Shown here piece after piece: positions 1 through 9,133 of a DNA stretch of 64,000 bases (its first letter is position 1; every line of letters begins with the position of its first letter). Origin of the DNA: Gp13-AA77 sp035946575. Its GTDB lineage: Bacteria; Acidobacteriota; Terriglobia; UBA7540. The notes beneath the pieces were generated by a model. The model saw only the letters and a program-made list of their open reading frames with translations, was not told the origin of the DNA and searched no databases. Location: assembly GCA_035946575.1 (NCBI GenBank), contig DASYZG010000080.1:62001-126000 (forward strand), read 5' to 3'. A program made the translations under genes and the position numbers.

Positions 1-756
1 CGCAATCCGGGCAAAACCGGCATGGACCTGCCGGCCTTCGCGGCTATGGTGGCCGAACGGTTCAATCTCCGCAACATCGAGATTTGGAGCCCGCACGTCC
101 AGGCGCGCACTCCGGCCGATCTCGCCGCGCTGCGCGCCGGCATCGAGAAGCCGGGCGTACGCGTCATCAACATCGCCGCCGACCTGCGGCAGAGCGTCTA
201 CGATCCCGACGCCGACCGCCGCCAGGCCGCCGTCGATGGTGGCAGGCAGTGGGTGGACATCGCCGTCGCCATCGGCTCCCCGGGCATTCGTCTGCACGTC
301 GCCGAAGCTCATGGAGCGGCCCCCGATTTCAAGCTCGCAGCCGACAGCCTCCGGCAGGTGGCCGATTACGGCGCCGCGCACAACGTGGTGATCAATTTGG
401 AGAACGACGATCCGGTGAGCGAGGACGCCTTCTTTATCGTGCGCGTGCTCGATCACGCCAATCATCCCTGGCTCCACGCCTGTCCGGATTTCGGCAACTC
501 GGCGATGTCGGGCGACCCGGAGTTCAATCTGGACGCCATGGTGCTGCTGTTCCGCCACGCCTTCTGCATCTCGCACATGAAGGACTCGGAAGAGGGAGAC
601 GGCGGGAAGATGTACTATGCGGACGTGCCGGGCACGTTCAAGATCGCCAGAGCGAGCGGCTACAAGGGATACTTTTCGATGGAGATGGACCGCTCGGGCG
701 ATCCGTACGCCGGTACAACGCAGTTGATCGACCTGAGTTTGAAGGAACTCTCGTAG
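1..756 (+). CDS. Sugar phosphate isomerase/epimerase, TIM-barrel (5' end outside window)
   Basis: Cytoplasmic xylose-isomerase-like TIM-barrel enzyme; this superfamily isomerises or epimerises sugars and sugar acids using a divalent metal. The reading frame is open from base 1. The first ATG at 22 lies inside conserved-looking sequence (RNPGKTG precedes it), so the gene probably starts upstream of the window. Likely metal ligands are the Glu of NLEND, the Asp of PDFGN, the His of SHMKD and the Glu near the C-terminus in FSMEMD, in the order usual for the family. No Tat signal is visible, unlike the related gene at 6522-7550, but the N-terminus is missing. The substrate cannot be told from sequence. 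Confidence 0.85.
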   Translation, partial: RNPGKTGMDLPAFAAMVAERFNLRNIEIWSPHVQARTPADLAALRAGIEKPGVRVINIAADLRQSVYDPDADRRQAAVDGGRQWVDIAVAIGSPGIRLHVAEAHGAAPDFKLAADSLRQVADYGAAHNVVINLENDDPVSEDAFFIVRVLDHANHPWLHACPDFGNSAMSGDPEFNLDAMVLLFRHAFCISHMKDSEEGDGGKMYYADVPGTFKIARASGYKGYFSMEMDRSGDPYAGTTQLIDLSLKELS

Positions 757-950
757 GTGAGGACGTCAGTGCGTGAGTTTGTCAGGTTGTCAGAGGCTGA
801 AATACAGCTGTACCGACCAACTGACGCACAGACATACTGGCGCACCGCCGCACTCGTGACGGCCGCGCCTGGCGCGGCGTTAGATGTCGGCATGTTATCA
901 TAAAGACAGATAAGGGCTGGCCTCCCAAATGGCGGCCCTGGAGGTAATTT

Positions 951-2468
951 GTGGCCGAAGAGCGGCTCAAGCTCGCGGTCTTCATCGACTTTGACAACAT
1001 TCAGATCGGTGTGAAAGACACGCTGGGTAAAGAATTTGATGTATCCGTAGTACTGGAGGCTTTGAAGGAACGGGGGGAGGTTATTACCAAGGTAGCCTAT
1101 GGCGACTGGCCCCGCGCCGGAGAACACAGCAAGCAGATGACGCAGCACGCGGTGCAGATGGTGCAGCGCAACGTCACGCCGCGCGGCGACAAGAACGGGG
1201 CCGATATCAACCTCGCCCTCGACGCCCTGGAGATGGCCTTCACCCGCCATCACATCAACGCTTTCGCCGTCGTGGGCGGCGACAGTGACTTCATCGCCCT
1301 CGTCGAAAAGCTGAAGCAGTACGACAAGCAGGTCTTCGTGGTGGGCGGGCGCGGCTTCACCAGCAACATCCTGCAGCGTAACTGCACCGAATTCATCGCT
1401 TACGAGAACCTGATTCGTCCCGGTGGCTACGTGGCCGCGGTGCGGCCGCGGTCCTCGCGACGTGGCGAACCGGCGCGCGCGGCCATCGAAACGCGCGCGC
1501 TGTCGGACGCGCTTCCCAACATCCAGCGCGCTCTGGCGGTGCTGGCGGAGCGCGGAGTTTCCCCGCAGCTCGGCCTGCTCAAGAGCACTTTGCTGCAGCT
1601 CGACTCCACGTTCACGGAGCGCGATTACGGCGTCAGCACCTTCCTCGATTTCATGCAGAAGATGGAAGAGGCGGGGTTGCTGCGCCTGCGCAAAATCGAC
1701 CGGGGTTATCTCGTGGAGACCGCGGGCAAGCCGGCAGAGGCTCCGGCGGTCTCAGCCCCGGAAAATGGTCACGCTGCGGCGGAAGAGATCTCTGCGGAGA
1801 CCGAGGTTGCCGTAAACGGCGACGGCGCCGCCGGACCCGCCGGGCAGGAAAGCGCGCCGGAAGGGCCTCCCGTTTCCATGACTCCGGAGCAGGCGCTCGA
1901 GATTCTGCGCCGCGCCGTCGAAGCCGAGTCCGAAAAATCACCCAATCGCCCGCTTTATCTGCGCCACATCCGCCATGGCCTGAAGGGTGTCGACAAGGAT
2001 TTCGACGAGCGGCGCGCGGGCTTCGCGCGCATCACCGACCTGTTGCACGGAGCCCAGCGCGAAGGCTGGCTCTCGCTGCAGCGCGATCGCAAGGGAGTGC
2101 TCCGCATGTTCTACCGGCCGCAGTCCGAGGCCGCGGAGGCTGTCGAGGAAGCCGCAGCCATCGAGGAGACCGGGCCGGTGCAGGCCGAGGCCACCGCCAG
2201 CACGGACTTCTGGGAATCCGGCCAGACGATCGCCGTCCCGGACGTCCCGCCCGCCGAGGCGGCCGCCGCGGAGAACACCGGCGCGCCGCTGGTCGTGGCT
2301 GAGGCGGCGGCAGTATCAGCGCCGGTCGATGGAGGCGGCGCGGCCGCGGAACCCGGTCCCGCAGCCCCGGCGGAGGCGGCACTTCCACGGAAGCCTCGCG
2401 GTCGTCGCGCGGCGCCCCGGGGCCCTCGCAAGGCGGCGCGGCGCAAAGCAAAGGATCGTTCCGAGTAG
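951..2468 (+). CDS. NYN-domain RNase-like protein with OST-HTH (LOTUS) domain
   Basis: Predicted RNA-directed protein of 505 residues. Residues 1-150 form a NYN (DUF88/LabA-like, PIN-fold) domain with acidic signatures FIDFDNIQ near residue 11, the Asp of GADINLALD and the Asp pair of VGGDSDF. NYN domains are usually metal-dependent RNases. Residues 180-255 resemble an OST-HTH/LOTUS winged helix. A second winged-helix-like block lies at about 310-390. An Ala/Glu-rich linker follows, then a strongly basic tail rich in Arg and Lys that should bind nucleic acid. The start is GTG at 951, chosen because GGAGGT at 940-945 lies 5 bases upstream. It is apparently monocistronic, and 194 bases separate it from the upstream gene. 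RNA targets are unknown. Confidence 0.88.
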   Translation: MAEERLKLAVFIDFDNIQIGVKDTLGKEFDVSVVLEALKERGEVITKVAYGDWPRAGEHSKQMTQHAVQMVQRNVTPRGDKNGADINLALDALEMAFTRHHINAFAVVGGDSDFIALVEKLKQYDKQVFVVGGRGFTSNILQRNCTEFIAYENLIRPGGYVAAVRPRSSRRGEPARAAIETRALSDALPNIQRALAVLAERGVSPQLGLLKSTLLQLDSTFTERDYGVSTFLDFMQKMEEAGLLRLRKIDRGYLVETAGKPAEAPAVSAPENGHAAAEEISAETEVAVNGDGAAGPAGQESAPEGPPVSMTPEQALEILRRAVEAESEKSPNRPLYLRHIRHGLKGVDKDFDERRAGFARITDLLHGAQREGWLSLQRDRKGVLRMFYRPQSEAAEAVEEAAAIEETGPVQAEATASTDFWESGQTIAVPDVPPAEAAAAENTGAPLVVAEAAAVSAPVDGGGAAAEPGPAAPAEAALPRKPRGRRAAPRGPRKAARRKAKDRSE

Positions 2469-2505
2469 GCGGCAGGGGGACCGGTATCTGACCGAAGGAG
2501 GCGGC

Positions 2506-3210
2506 ATGCGGAAGTTCACGTTACTTCTCTCGCTCGTCGCAATGTCGTGCAGTGCAGCCTTCGGAGTCGAGAAATCGAAGGTCGGCGAGCGTCTCGAGCG
2601 AAGCGCCCAGGTGGTCCGCGAGATCATGAGCGCGCCTGACCGGGGCGTGCCCAAGGACCTGCTCGACAAGGCGGTCTGCGTGGGCGTGGTGCCGGCCGAG
2701 AAGAAGTTCGCTTTCGGGCTCGGCGGCAGCTACGGACGCGGCACGCTGGTCTGCCGTCATGGCGGCACCGGTGCCTGGGGCGCGCCCTCCATGATCATCA
2801 TGAGCGGCGGGAGTTTTGGATTCCAGATCGGCGGCGAATCCACTGACGTGCTCTTCATCGTGATGAACCCCGACGGAGCCAGGAAGCTGATTCAAGACAG
2901 TGTGAAACTGGGCGCGGACGCTTCCGTGGCGGGCGGCCCGGTGGGACGATCGAGCGCCGGCGCCACCGATCTGCAAATGCACGCTCAAATCCTCAGCTAT
3001 TCGCGCGCGCGTGGACTTTTTGCGGGCATCTCGTTGAGCGGCGCCATGGTGAAGCAGGACAAAGAAGGCAACCGGCTGCTTTACCGCCGCCAGATTTCGG
3101 CCCGTGACATCCTTCTGCGATCGGAGGTCCGCGCACCGGCCGCCGCCTCCACGCTTGACAGCACCCTCACCCATCACTCGCCGCACGGCGGTCAACCCTG
3201 GTCACAGTAG
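2506..3210 (+). CDS. Exported SYLF-domain (Ysc84-like) lipid-binding protein, copy 1
   Basis: 234-residue protein with an N-terminal signal peptide (MRKFTLLLSLVAMSCSAAFG) followed by a full SYLF domain. This lipid/phosphoinositide-binding fold was first described in eukaryotic SH3YL1 and yeast Ysc84 and is common as an exported bacterial protein. Glycine-rich family signatures include GGSYGRGTLVCR, GAPSMI, GFQIGGESTDVLF and YSRARGLFAGISLSGA. The ATG at 2506 is preceded by AAGGAG at 2495-2500. The frame is open far upstream, but that part overlaps the NYN gene and is not real. A paralogue follows at 3335, so the pair looks like a tandem duplication. Confidence 0.88.
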   Translation: MRKFTLLLSLVAMSCSAAFGVEKSKVGERLERSAQVVREIMSAPDRGVPKDLLDKAVCVGVVPAEKKFAFGLGGSYGRGTLVCRHGGTGAWGAPSMIIMSGGSFGFQIGGESTDVLFIVMNPDGARKLIQDSVKLGADASVAGGPVGRSSAGATDLQMHAQILSYSRARGLFAGISLSGAMVKQDKEGNRLLYRRQISARDILLRSEVRAPAAASTLDSTLTHHSPHGGQPWSQ

Positions 3211-3334
3211 GAGAAGTTTGCGGCCAACTTTCGGCAAAGAACGCGAATCTTCAACAAGGACGGGAGAAACTGCGCGGGACGTCAGGCAATCGGTCCGCTC
3301 CCGGCGCGTGCGGGAATACCCGCTGAGGAGGCTT

Positions 3335-4048
3335 ATGTTCAGGAAAATGCTGGCTCTCGCGGTGCTGCTCGGTGCGTCCGCGCCGCTTTCGTTCGCCCAG
3401 CACAAAAGCAAGGAAGCCAGGCGTCTGGAGGACGCCACCTACGTCATCAACGAGATCATGCAGTCGCCGGACAATGGCATTCCCTCGGACCTGCTTGATC
3501 GCGCCGTCTGCGTCGGCATCGTTCCGGGTGAAAAGAAGGGCGCCTTTATCGTCGGCGGTTCTTATGGACGCGGCGCGCTGGTCTGCCGCCTGAAAGGGAC
3601 GGGGCACTGGGGCGCGCCCTCGATGTTCAGCATCTTCGGCGGAAGCTACGGGCTGCAGATCGGCGGACAATCCACCGACATCGTCTTCATTGTGATGAAC
3701 GCGGGCGGCATTCGCAAGCTGCTGCAGAGCGGCGTGAAGATCGGCGCCGATGTTTCCGCGGCGGCGGGTCCGGTGGGTCGGACGGCGGCAGCCGCCACCG
3801 ACATCCAATTGCACGCCGAGATTCTGACGTATTCGCGTTCGCGGGGATTGTTTGCGGGCGTGTCGCTGGCGGGATCAGTGCTCCGGCAGGACGAGGACGC
3901 AAACGAGAAGATCTATGGGCACGCCGTGACGGCCAAGGATGTGCTGATTAAAGGCACCGAGCAGCCGCCCGCAGCCGCGAAGCCGCTCGACGATATTCTG
4001 ACCAAATACTCACCGCGCGGCGGAGCCAGTTTCCCGGACATGGGATAA
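3335..4048 (+). CDS. Exported SYLF-domain (Ysc84-like) lipid-binding protein, copy 2
   Basis: 237-residue paralogue of the preceding gene with the same order of motifs: signal peptide ending around SFAQ, then GGSYGRGALVCR, GAPSMFSIFGGSYG, QIGGQSTDIVFIVM and YSRSRGLFAGVSLAGS. The ATG at 3335 has GAGGAG at 3325-3330, and the 124-base spacer after copy 1 holds no other gene. The proteins are alike through the SYLF domain but differ in signal peptide and C-terminal tail, so the duplication is old. They probably act in the periplasm or at the outer membrane; the specific role is unknown. Confidence 0.87.
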   Translation: MFRKMLALAVLLGASAPLSFAQHKSKEARRLEDATYVINEIMQSPDNGIPSDLLDRAVCVGIVPGEKKGAFIVGGSYGRGALVCRLKGTGHWGAPSMFSIFGGSYGLQIGGQSTDIVFIVMNAGGIRKLLQSGVKIGADVSAAAGPVGRTAAAATDIQLHAEILTYSRSRGLFAGVSLAGSVLRQDEDANEKIYGHAVTAKDVLIKGTEQPPAAAKPLDDILTKYSPRGGASFPDMG

Positions 4049-4050
4049 TG

Positions 4051-4098
4051 CGATTGGGCCATTGATTCCATAAGTCGATGGCTCAATGACCCGATCAC
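4051..4098. repeat. Degenerate CAATGACYCGAT-type repeat between convergent genes
   Basis: The 53-base gap between the SYLF gene and the aldolase gene is almost filled by a degenerate repeat (CCATTGATTCC, GATGGCTCAATGACCCGAT). The same vocabulary recurs at 40489-40540, 53375-53425 and 59539-59604. No conventional terminator is visible between these convergent genes. Confidence 0.5.
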
Positions 4099-4101
4099 AA
4101 T

Positions 4102-5076
4102 TCAACTGATTTCGCCGCCGTAGATCCCCATGATCGTCTGCAGGAATTTTACGGCGTGCTCCTGAGGACGCTGGAAAGAATTGCGGCCAATGATGGAGCC
4201 GAATCCGCCGCCGTCGCGGATGGCGCGAGCTTCGTTGAACACGGCCTCGTCATCGTCCTTCTTGGCGCCACCCGAGAAGATCACGATGCGGCGCCCGTCA
4301 AACGAACTCTGCACCACGTGACGCACGCGCTCGGCAAGCGTTCCGATCGGCACCTTCGCCTTCGCATACGCTTTGGCGGCGTCCGCCTGCTCGATGTGCT
4401 CCGTTGGCAGCTTCACCTTGATGACATGCGCCCCGAGCTGCGCCGCGATGTGCGCGGCGTAGGCCACCACGTCAATGGCAGTCTCACCTTCCTTTGACAG
4501 GGAAGACCCGCGCGGATACGACCAGACCACCACCGCCAGCCCATAGCTCCGGGCTTCCTCGGCGAACTTACGCAGCTCCGAGTACATCTCCTGCGCGCGC
4601 GCGGAGCCCGGGTAAATGGTATAGCCGATGGCCACGCAACCCAGCCGCAGCGCGTCGTGGACGCTGGCGGTCTGCGCCGAGAAGGGATCTTTCTCGTCGT
4701 GGAGCACGTCATGGTCATTCAACTTGAGGATGAGAGGGATCTCGCCGGCGTGCCGCGCCGAAGCTGCTTCGATGAATCCGAGCGGGGCGGCATAAGCGTT
4801 ACAACCCGCCGCCAGCGCCAACTCGTAATGGTAATTCGGATCGTAACCCGCAGGGTTCGCGGCGAAGCTGCGCGCCGGCCCGTGCTCGAATCCCTGGTCC
4901 ACGGGCAGAATCACGAGCTTTCCGGTGCCAGCCAGGCGTCCGTGAGTCAGAAGCCGGGCGATATTGGCTTTCGTCCCGGGATTATCGCTCTCATACCAGC
5001 TCAGAATCTCACGCACCCGGTCGGTGTAAGGGCTCGATGTCACCGGACGCTGCACTGCTGGGGTCGCTGTTGCCAT
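4102..5076 (-). CDS. fbaB: Class I fructose-bisphosphate aldolase, FbaB (DhnA) type
   Basis: 324-residue cytoplasmic enzyme of the archaeal/FbaB-type class I aldolases, which cleave fructose 1,6-bisphosphate to dihydroxyacetone phosphate and glyceraldehyde 3-phosphate through a lysine Schiff base. The catalytic lysine is in HVIKVKLP. Other supporting motifs are LVILPVDQGFEHGP near residue 55, VVVWSYPRG, and the C-terminal phosphate-binding segments IFSGGAKKDD and GFGSIIGRNSFQRP. Length and motif order are complete. It is transcribed towards the SYLF pair. The neighbouring radical SAM gene lies upstream on the same strand after 44 bases, so co-transcription is possible. Confidence 0.92.
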   Translation of the reverse strand: MATATPAVQRPVTSSPYTDRVREILSWYESDNPGTKANIARLLTHGRLAGTGKLVILPVDQGFEHGPARSFAANPAGYDPNYHYELALAAGCNAYAAPLGFIEAASARHAGEIPLILKLNDHDVLHDEKDPFSAQTASVHDALRLGCVAIGYTIYPGSARAQEMYSELRKFAEEARSYGLAVVVWSYPRGSSLSKEGETAIDVVAYAAHIAAQLGAHVIKVKLPTEHIEQADAAKAYAKAKVPIGTLAERVRHVVQSSFDGRRIVIFSGGAKKDDDEAVFNEARAIRDGGGFGSIIGRNSFQRPQEHAVKFLQTIMGIYGGEIS

Positions 5077-5120
5077 TATCAGCCTCCATCCATGATCTCA
5101 ATTGGATATCACCCATTCTA

Positions 5121-6290
5121 TCACGCGGTCGGTTCCACGCCCGCCTCTACAGTCGCGGCCGATGAGCCCCTATCGCCTGCCACCCGCGTGTTAGGAGAGG
5201 TGTACCCCCGCGGCTGGTAGACACAGCACGGTTCTTCAGCAAGAAAATCTCCGGTGAGGGCGTAGGCGCGGGCGCGCGAGCCTCCGCAGATCTGCTTGAA
5301 CTCGCACGCGCCGCACTTGCCCTTCAGCAGCGTCAGGTCGCGCAATTGGCAAAATACGGAGGATTCCTGGTAGATGCGGCTCAGACTCTGTTCGCGTACG
5401 TTTCCTCCCTTGAGAGGAAGAAATCCGCTCGGGTAGACGTTGCCGGTGTGCGACACGAAGACGAACCCGCGGCCGTCGTTCACACGCCGGGTCGCCCAGC
5501 CGATCGCCTTGGCGCGTCCGCTTGCGGGATCGATGGGCGTCGCGCCTTGTGCCCGCTCCGCTGCGTTATGCTGCGTCAGGTAGCGCCGGTAATGCATGGC
5601 CTCCGTGGTTTTAATCTGAAAGGGCACGCGCTTCGACAGCTCGAAGAGCTTGGCGAAGATCCGCTCGAACTCCTCGCCGCTCGGCAAGTCGTCAATTTTG
5701 CCTCGGCCAAGCGGCACCAGAAAGAACACGCTCCACATCACGATGGCCATATCGCTCAGGCGCTCGGCGAGGCGGTCGAGGTCACCGGCATTGTGCCGGC
5801 TGACGGTGGTGTGCACCTGAATGGGCAGCCCGGCCTCGTTCGCCGAACGTATGGCGTCAAGCGTGCGTTCGTAACTGCCCGTCACGCCGCGCACCGCGTC
5901 GTGAATTTCGGCGCGTGATCCATCCAGGCTCACCGCCAGACGAGCCAGGCCGGCTTCCTTCAATCGAACGATCACCTCGCGGGTGAGCAGCGGCGTCGCA
6001 CTGGGGGTCAGGGCCGTATGCACGCCGCGGCCGACCGCGTGCCGCACCAGTTCAAACAGGTCCGGACGCTTGATGGGGTCGCCACCTGTGAAGACAAACA
6101 AGGGCGCCTTCATATCCGCGACCTGGTCGATTAAACCCTTGCCTTCCTCCGTCGACAGCTCCTGCGGATTGCGCAGGGGCTGCGCCGAGGCGCGACAATG
6201 TTTGCAGGCAAGGTCACAGGCCTGGGTTACCTCCCAAATGACCAGGAAGGGCCGTTCGTTGTAATCCAGCGTGGGCGCTATGTTATTCAT
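5121..6290 (-). CDS. Radical SAM/SPASM-domain protein
   Basis: 389-residue radical SAM enzyme. Cys25, Cys29 and Cys32 (CDLACKHC) bind the SAM-cleaving 4Fe-4S cluster, and FTGGDPIKRPD is the GGE-like motif. The C-terminal region has a SPASM-type cysteine set (GKCGACEFKQICGG plus a late CC pair), which binds auxiliary clusters. The N-terminal phrase RPFLVIWEVTQACDLACKHCRASAQP resembles the TIGR04053 group and, more distantly, the AhbC/AhbD/NirJ haem-synthesis enzymes. I could not confirm subfamily membership. No precursor peptide gene is visible alongside it. The start ATG at 6290 has only a weak ribosome-binding site. The gene is divergent from the exported isomerase at 6522. Confidence 0.85.
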   Translation of the reverse strand: MNNIAPTLDYNERPFLVIWEVTQACDLACKHCRASAQPLRNPQELSTEEGKGLIDQVADMKAPLFVFTGGDPIKRPDLFELVRHAVGRGVHTALTPSATPLLTREVIVRLKEAGLARLAVSLDGSRAEIHDAVRGVTGSYERTLDAIRSANEAGLPIQVHTTVSRHNAGDLDRLAERLSDMAIVMWSVFFLVPLGRGKIDDLPSGEEFERIFAKLFELSKRVPFQIKTTEAMHYRRYLTQHNAAERAQGATPIDPASGRAKAIGWATRRVNDGRGFVFVSHTGNVYPSGFLPLKGGNVREQSLSRIYQESSVFCQLRDLTLLKGKCGACEFKQICGGSRARAYALTGDFLAEEPCCVYQPRGYTSPNTRVAGDRGSSAATVEAGVEPTA

Positions 6291-6521
6291 AAGCCTAAGC
6301 AGACGGCTTTTGGGAGAGCCTTGCAGTGACTTTCGTCACATGATCGACCGTGGGGAGCGACAGGCAACGCGCACTGCGGGCGTCAGGAGCCTTTTGCGTT
6401 GCGACAGCGGTGGTATGATGTGCTCAGACACGGAAAGGCGACTTCATGCCTGCACAGCGCAATTCGCTGTTCCCGGCCCATCAGCTCGTCCACACACACT
6501 TGGCATTGACGGAGGCGTTCC

Positions 6522-7550
6522 ATGGAGAGCATCAGTCGTCGCGAATTTGTAGGCGCGTCGCTGGCCGCGACCGCCGGCGTGCTGAGCACGTCGAAGCTGG
6601 CTCTCGGCGAGACAGAGAAGCGTCCCGGGCCGTCGCAGATGAAAGTCGGGCTTTACACCATCACCTATCTGGGCATCTGGTATCGCGGTGACGCCTTGCC
6701 GCTGAAGGACGTCATCAAGCGCGCCAAACGGTATGGTTACGACGGCATCGAGATTGACGGGAAATGCCCGCACGGCCACCCGTTGACGATGTCCAGGGAC
6801 GGCTGCAAGGAGTTGCGCAGGGTCGCCGACGGCGAAGGCATCGAGATCTACGGCCTGGCGGGCAACAACGACTTCAGCAGCCCCGTTACCGAGCAGCGCG
6901 AGGCGCAGGTGCTCTACGTGCGCGAGCTGATCCGCTGCGCGTCCGAACTCGGCGCCCGGACGGTGCGCGTATTTCTGGCGTGGCCGGGAGTCACCCAGCA
7001 TCCGCAGCTCGCCTCCTACGAACGGTCGCGCGCCATGTGGGAATCCGACCACAAAGGTTACTCGGACGAGGAAATCTGGGTCTGGTGCCGCGACGGCATG
7101 GCGAAGTGCGCCGGATTCGCGTCTGACTACGGCGTGACCCTGGCCCTACAGAATCACACCCCGGTGATCCGCGACCACCAGGACGTGCTGCGCATGGTGC
7201 GCGAGGTGAACTCGCCCAGCCTGAAGGTCTCGCTCGACGCCTACATCATGCCCGACAAGTCCCCGCAGGCCATTCGTCAGGCCGCCCTCGACGTCGGTCC
7301 CTTACAAGCTCTGTGCCATTTCGGCGGCGAGTTCAAGCGCGAAGCGGACGGATCGGTGAAGGGTCCGGATTACTACCCGGTCTTCGTCCGGGCCATGCAC
7401 GAAATCGGCTACCAGGGATACCTCGGCTACGAGCTCTGCCACGAGCTTCCCAAGGTAAACGGCCAGACGGTGGGGATTGAATTCGCGGATCAGTGTGCCG
7501 AGGCCGCGACGGCCTACATGAGAGGATTGATCAAGGCCAGCGCGGCGTAG
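6522..7550 (+). CDS. Tat-exported sugar phosphate isomerase/epimerase
   Basis: 342-residue TIM-barrel protein of the xylose isomerase-like superfamily with an N-terminal twin-arginine signal (SRREFVGASLAATAG) that predicts folded export to the periplasm. Conserved segments include GYDGIEIDGKCPHG, the Asn-bearing LALQNHTPV, VSLDAYIM and GYLGYELCHELP, which supply likely metal ligands. The ATG at 6522 has GGAGG at 6511-6515. Exported isomerase/epimerases often occur with Gfo/Idh/MocA oxidoreductases in Acidobacteriota, and one such gene lies at 11314, but the two are not adjacent. Substrate unknown. Confidence 0.88.
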   Translation: MESISRREFVGASLAATAGVLSTSKLALGETEKRPGPSQMKVGLYTITYLGIWYRGDALPLKDVIKRAKRYGYDGIEIDGKCPHGHPLTMSRDGCKELRRVADGEGIEIYGLAGNNDFSSPVTEQREAQVLYVRELIRCASELGARTVRVFLAWPGVTQHPQLASYERSRAMWESDHKGYSDEEIWVWCRDGMAKCAGFASDYGVTLALQNHTPVIRDHQDVLRMVREVNSPSLKVSLDAYIMPDKSPQAIRQAALDVGPLQALCHFGGEFKREADGSVKGPDYYPVFVRAMHEIGYQGYLGYELCHELPKVNGQTVGIEFADQCAEAATAYMRGLIKASAA

Positions 7551-7608
7551 CCTCGACGGCAATCAGTCTGGCGTGGCGGCGAGATCGGCGCCGCCGCCGC
7601 GCTCGCGA

Positions 7609-8868
7609 TCAGCGCAGATGCTTCTCGGCCACGCGCCGGAACCCCGTGGCATGCCGCTCCACGGATTTCGCGTCGTCGCGAATCGTGACCCCGTACCCCG
7701 AACTGAGCCCGGGATCGGACACGCCGATGCTGATGTTGAGCGCCCGCTCGAGCAGCGCGTCGGTCTTCGGCAGCATGCCCTGCCAGTAACGAACTTCGCG
7801 ATCCTCGCCCGCGTACCTGCCGAAACAACCGAAGGGGCAGGGCACCGCGGTCGGCATCCGCTGCTGCATCAATTGCTCCATGTTGTTGTAGACGTGCCAG
7901 CCGGCGCGTGCCACAACTTTCGTTCCGAGCTCGGCGGCGATCTTCTGCGCGATCTCGGCGCTCGGCAGGATGAGCGTGAGCATGGTGGAGCACTCTCCCT
8001 CCGGGTCGGTAATCTCGCGGAACTCGATTCCGGGCAGATCCCTGATCAATGCCTTGTAGCGTTTCTTGTTGGCTCGCAATCCTTCCAGGAGCGCGGGCAG
8101 CTTGCGGAACTGCGCGAGCAGCACGGCGGCCTGCAGCTCGGTGAATCGAAAATCGAGTCCGAAGAACGGACGCGCGCCGATCTCGACGCCGGTACGCAAC
8201 GGCGAGTGTCCCTGATCGTGAAAGGCGAAGGCCCGCCGGTAGAGCTCTTCGTCGTCGGTCACTACCATGCCGCCGTCGCCCGAGGTGATGGTCTTGTAGA
8301 CGTTAAAGCTGTACGTGCCGATTCTCCCGATCGATCCGGCCATGCGTCCCCGGTACGACGCGCCGAAAGCCTGGGCGCAATCCTCGATGAGCGCCACGCC
8401 GTGATCGTCCGCGATTTTCTTGAGTTCGTCGAGCCGCGCCGGATTGCCCATCATGTGCACGGCCATGATTGCCTTCGTGTGCCGCGTGATCTTGGCCCTC
8501 ACGTCTTCAGGATCGAGATTGAACGTCCGATCGATTTCCGCCAGCACGGGAATCGCCCGCGCATAGACGATCGACGAGATGCTGGCGATGAACGTGAAGC
8601 CCGGCACAATGACCTCATCGCCCGGCCCGATGCCGAGCGCGGCCAGCGCCGTCAGCAGCGCCGAGGTGCCGGAATTCACCGCCACGGCGTAGCGCACTCC
8701 GGCCCAGCGGGCAATCTCCTGCTCGCATTGATGGACCTTGGCCTTGAAACGCGCGTCGGCGTCAGGGCCAACCGTCGAACCGTATCGAAACAGATAGCCG
8801 CTGCGTAGCACGTCGAGGACTTCGTGGATTTCCTCTTCGCCGATCAATTCCATTCCCGGACCTGGCAT
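7609..8868 (-). CDS. DegT/DnrJ/EryC1/StrS family PLP-dependent aminotransferase
   Basis: 419-residue fold-type I aminotransferase of the family that aminates nucleotide-linked keto-sugars. The PLP Schiff-base lysine is in YSFNVYKTITSGDGG. Other markers are NSGTSALLTALAALGIGPGDEVIVPGF, the Asp/Gln-bearing LIEDCAQAFGASYRGR, and GLDFRFTELQAAVL. The reading frame extends to 9090. I chose the internal ATG at 8868 (MPGPGMELIGEEE) because GGAGG lies 9 bases upstream and conserved sequence begins there. The rest of a sugar-nucleotide pathway is not nearby, so the substrate is open. It converges on the isomerase gene that ends at 7550. Confidence 0.87.
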   Translation of the reverse strand: MPGPGMELIGEEEIHEVLDVLRSGYLFRYGSTVGPDADARFKAKVHQCEQEIARWAGVRYAVAVNSGTSALLTALAALGIGPGDEVIVPGFTFIASISSIVYARAIPVLAEIDRTFNLDPEDVRAKITRHTKAIMAVHMMGNPARLDELKKIADDHGVALIEDCAQAFGASYRGRMAGSIGRIGTYSFNVYKTITSGDGGMVVTDDEELYRRAFAFHDQGHSPLRTGVEIGARPFFGLDFRFTELQAAVLLAQFRKLPALLEGLRANKKRYKALIRDLPGIEFREITDPEGECSTMLTLILPSAEIAQKIAAELGTKVVARAGWHVYNNMEQLMQQRMPTAVPCPFGCFGRYAGEDREVRYWQGMLPKTDALLERALNISIGVSDPGLSSGYGVTIRDDAKSVERHATGFRRVAEKHLR

Positions 8869-9133
8869 CTCGGATAGCCTCCGTTCTGCGCGTCGCGACC
8901 ACAGCGCCCGCGCCCTGTTCGTCCTCCATTCAAGGTAACCCAATCTCACCACGCGAGATGGATTTCTTCCTCTTGCCGGTACCCTCTGTCGTGCCCGCTC
9001 GCCTGGCCCTGGCCGCCCCCAAATGCCTTCGCAGGGCCTTTTTCGGCGCCCTTCCATGACGCTCGCGATTCGCTCGTCCTCATCGAACAACCGGGGCTTG
9101 GAGCCATCTCATGTTCAAACTCGGAGGTGCCTC

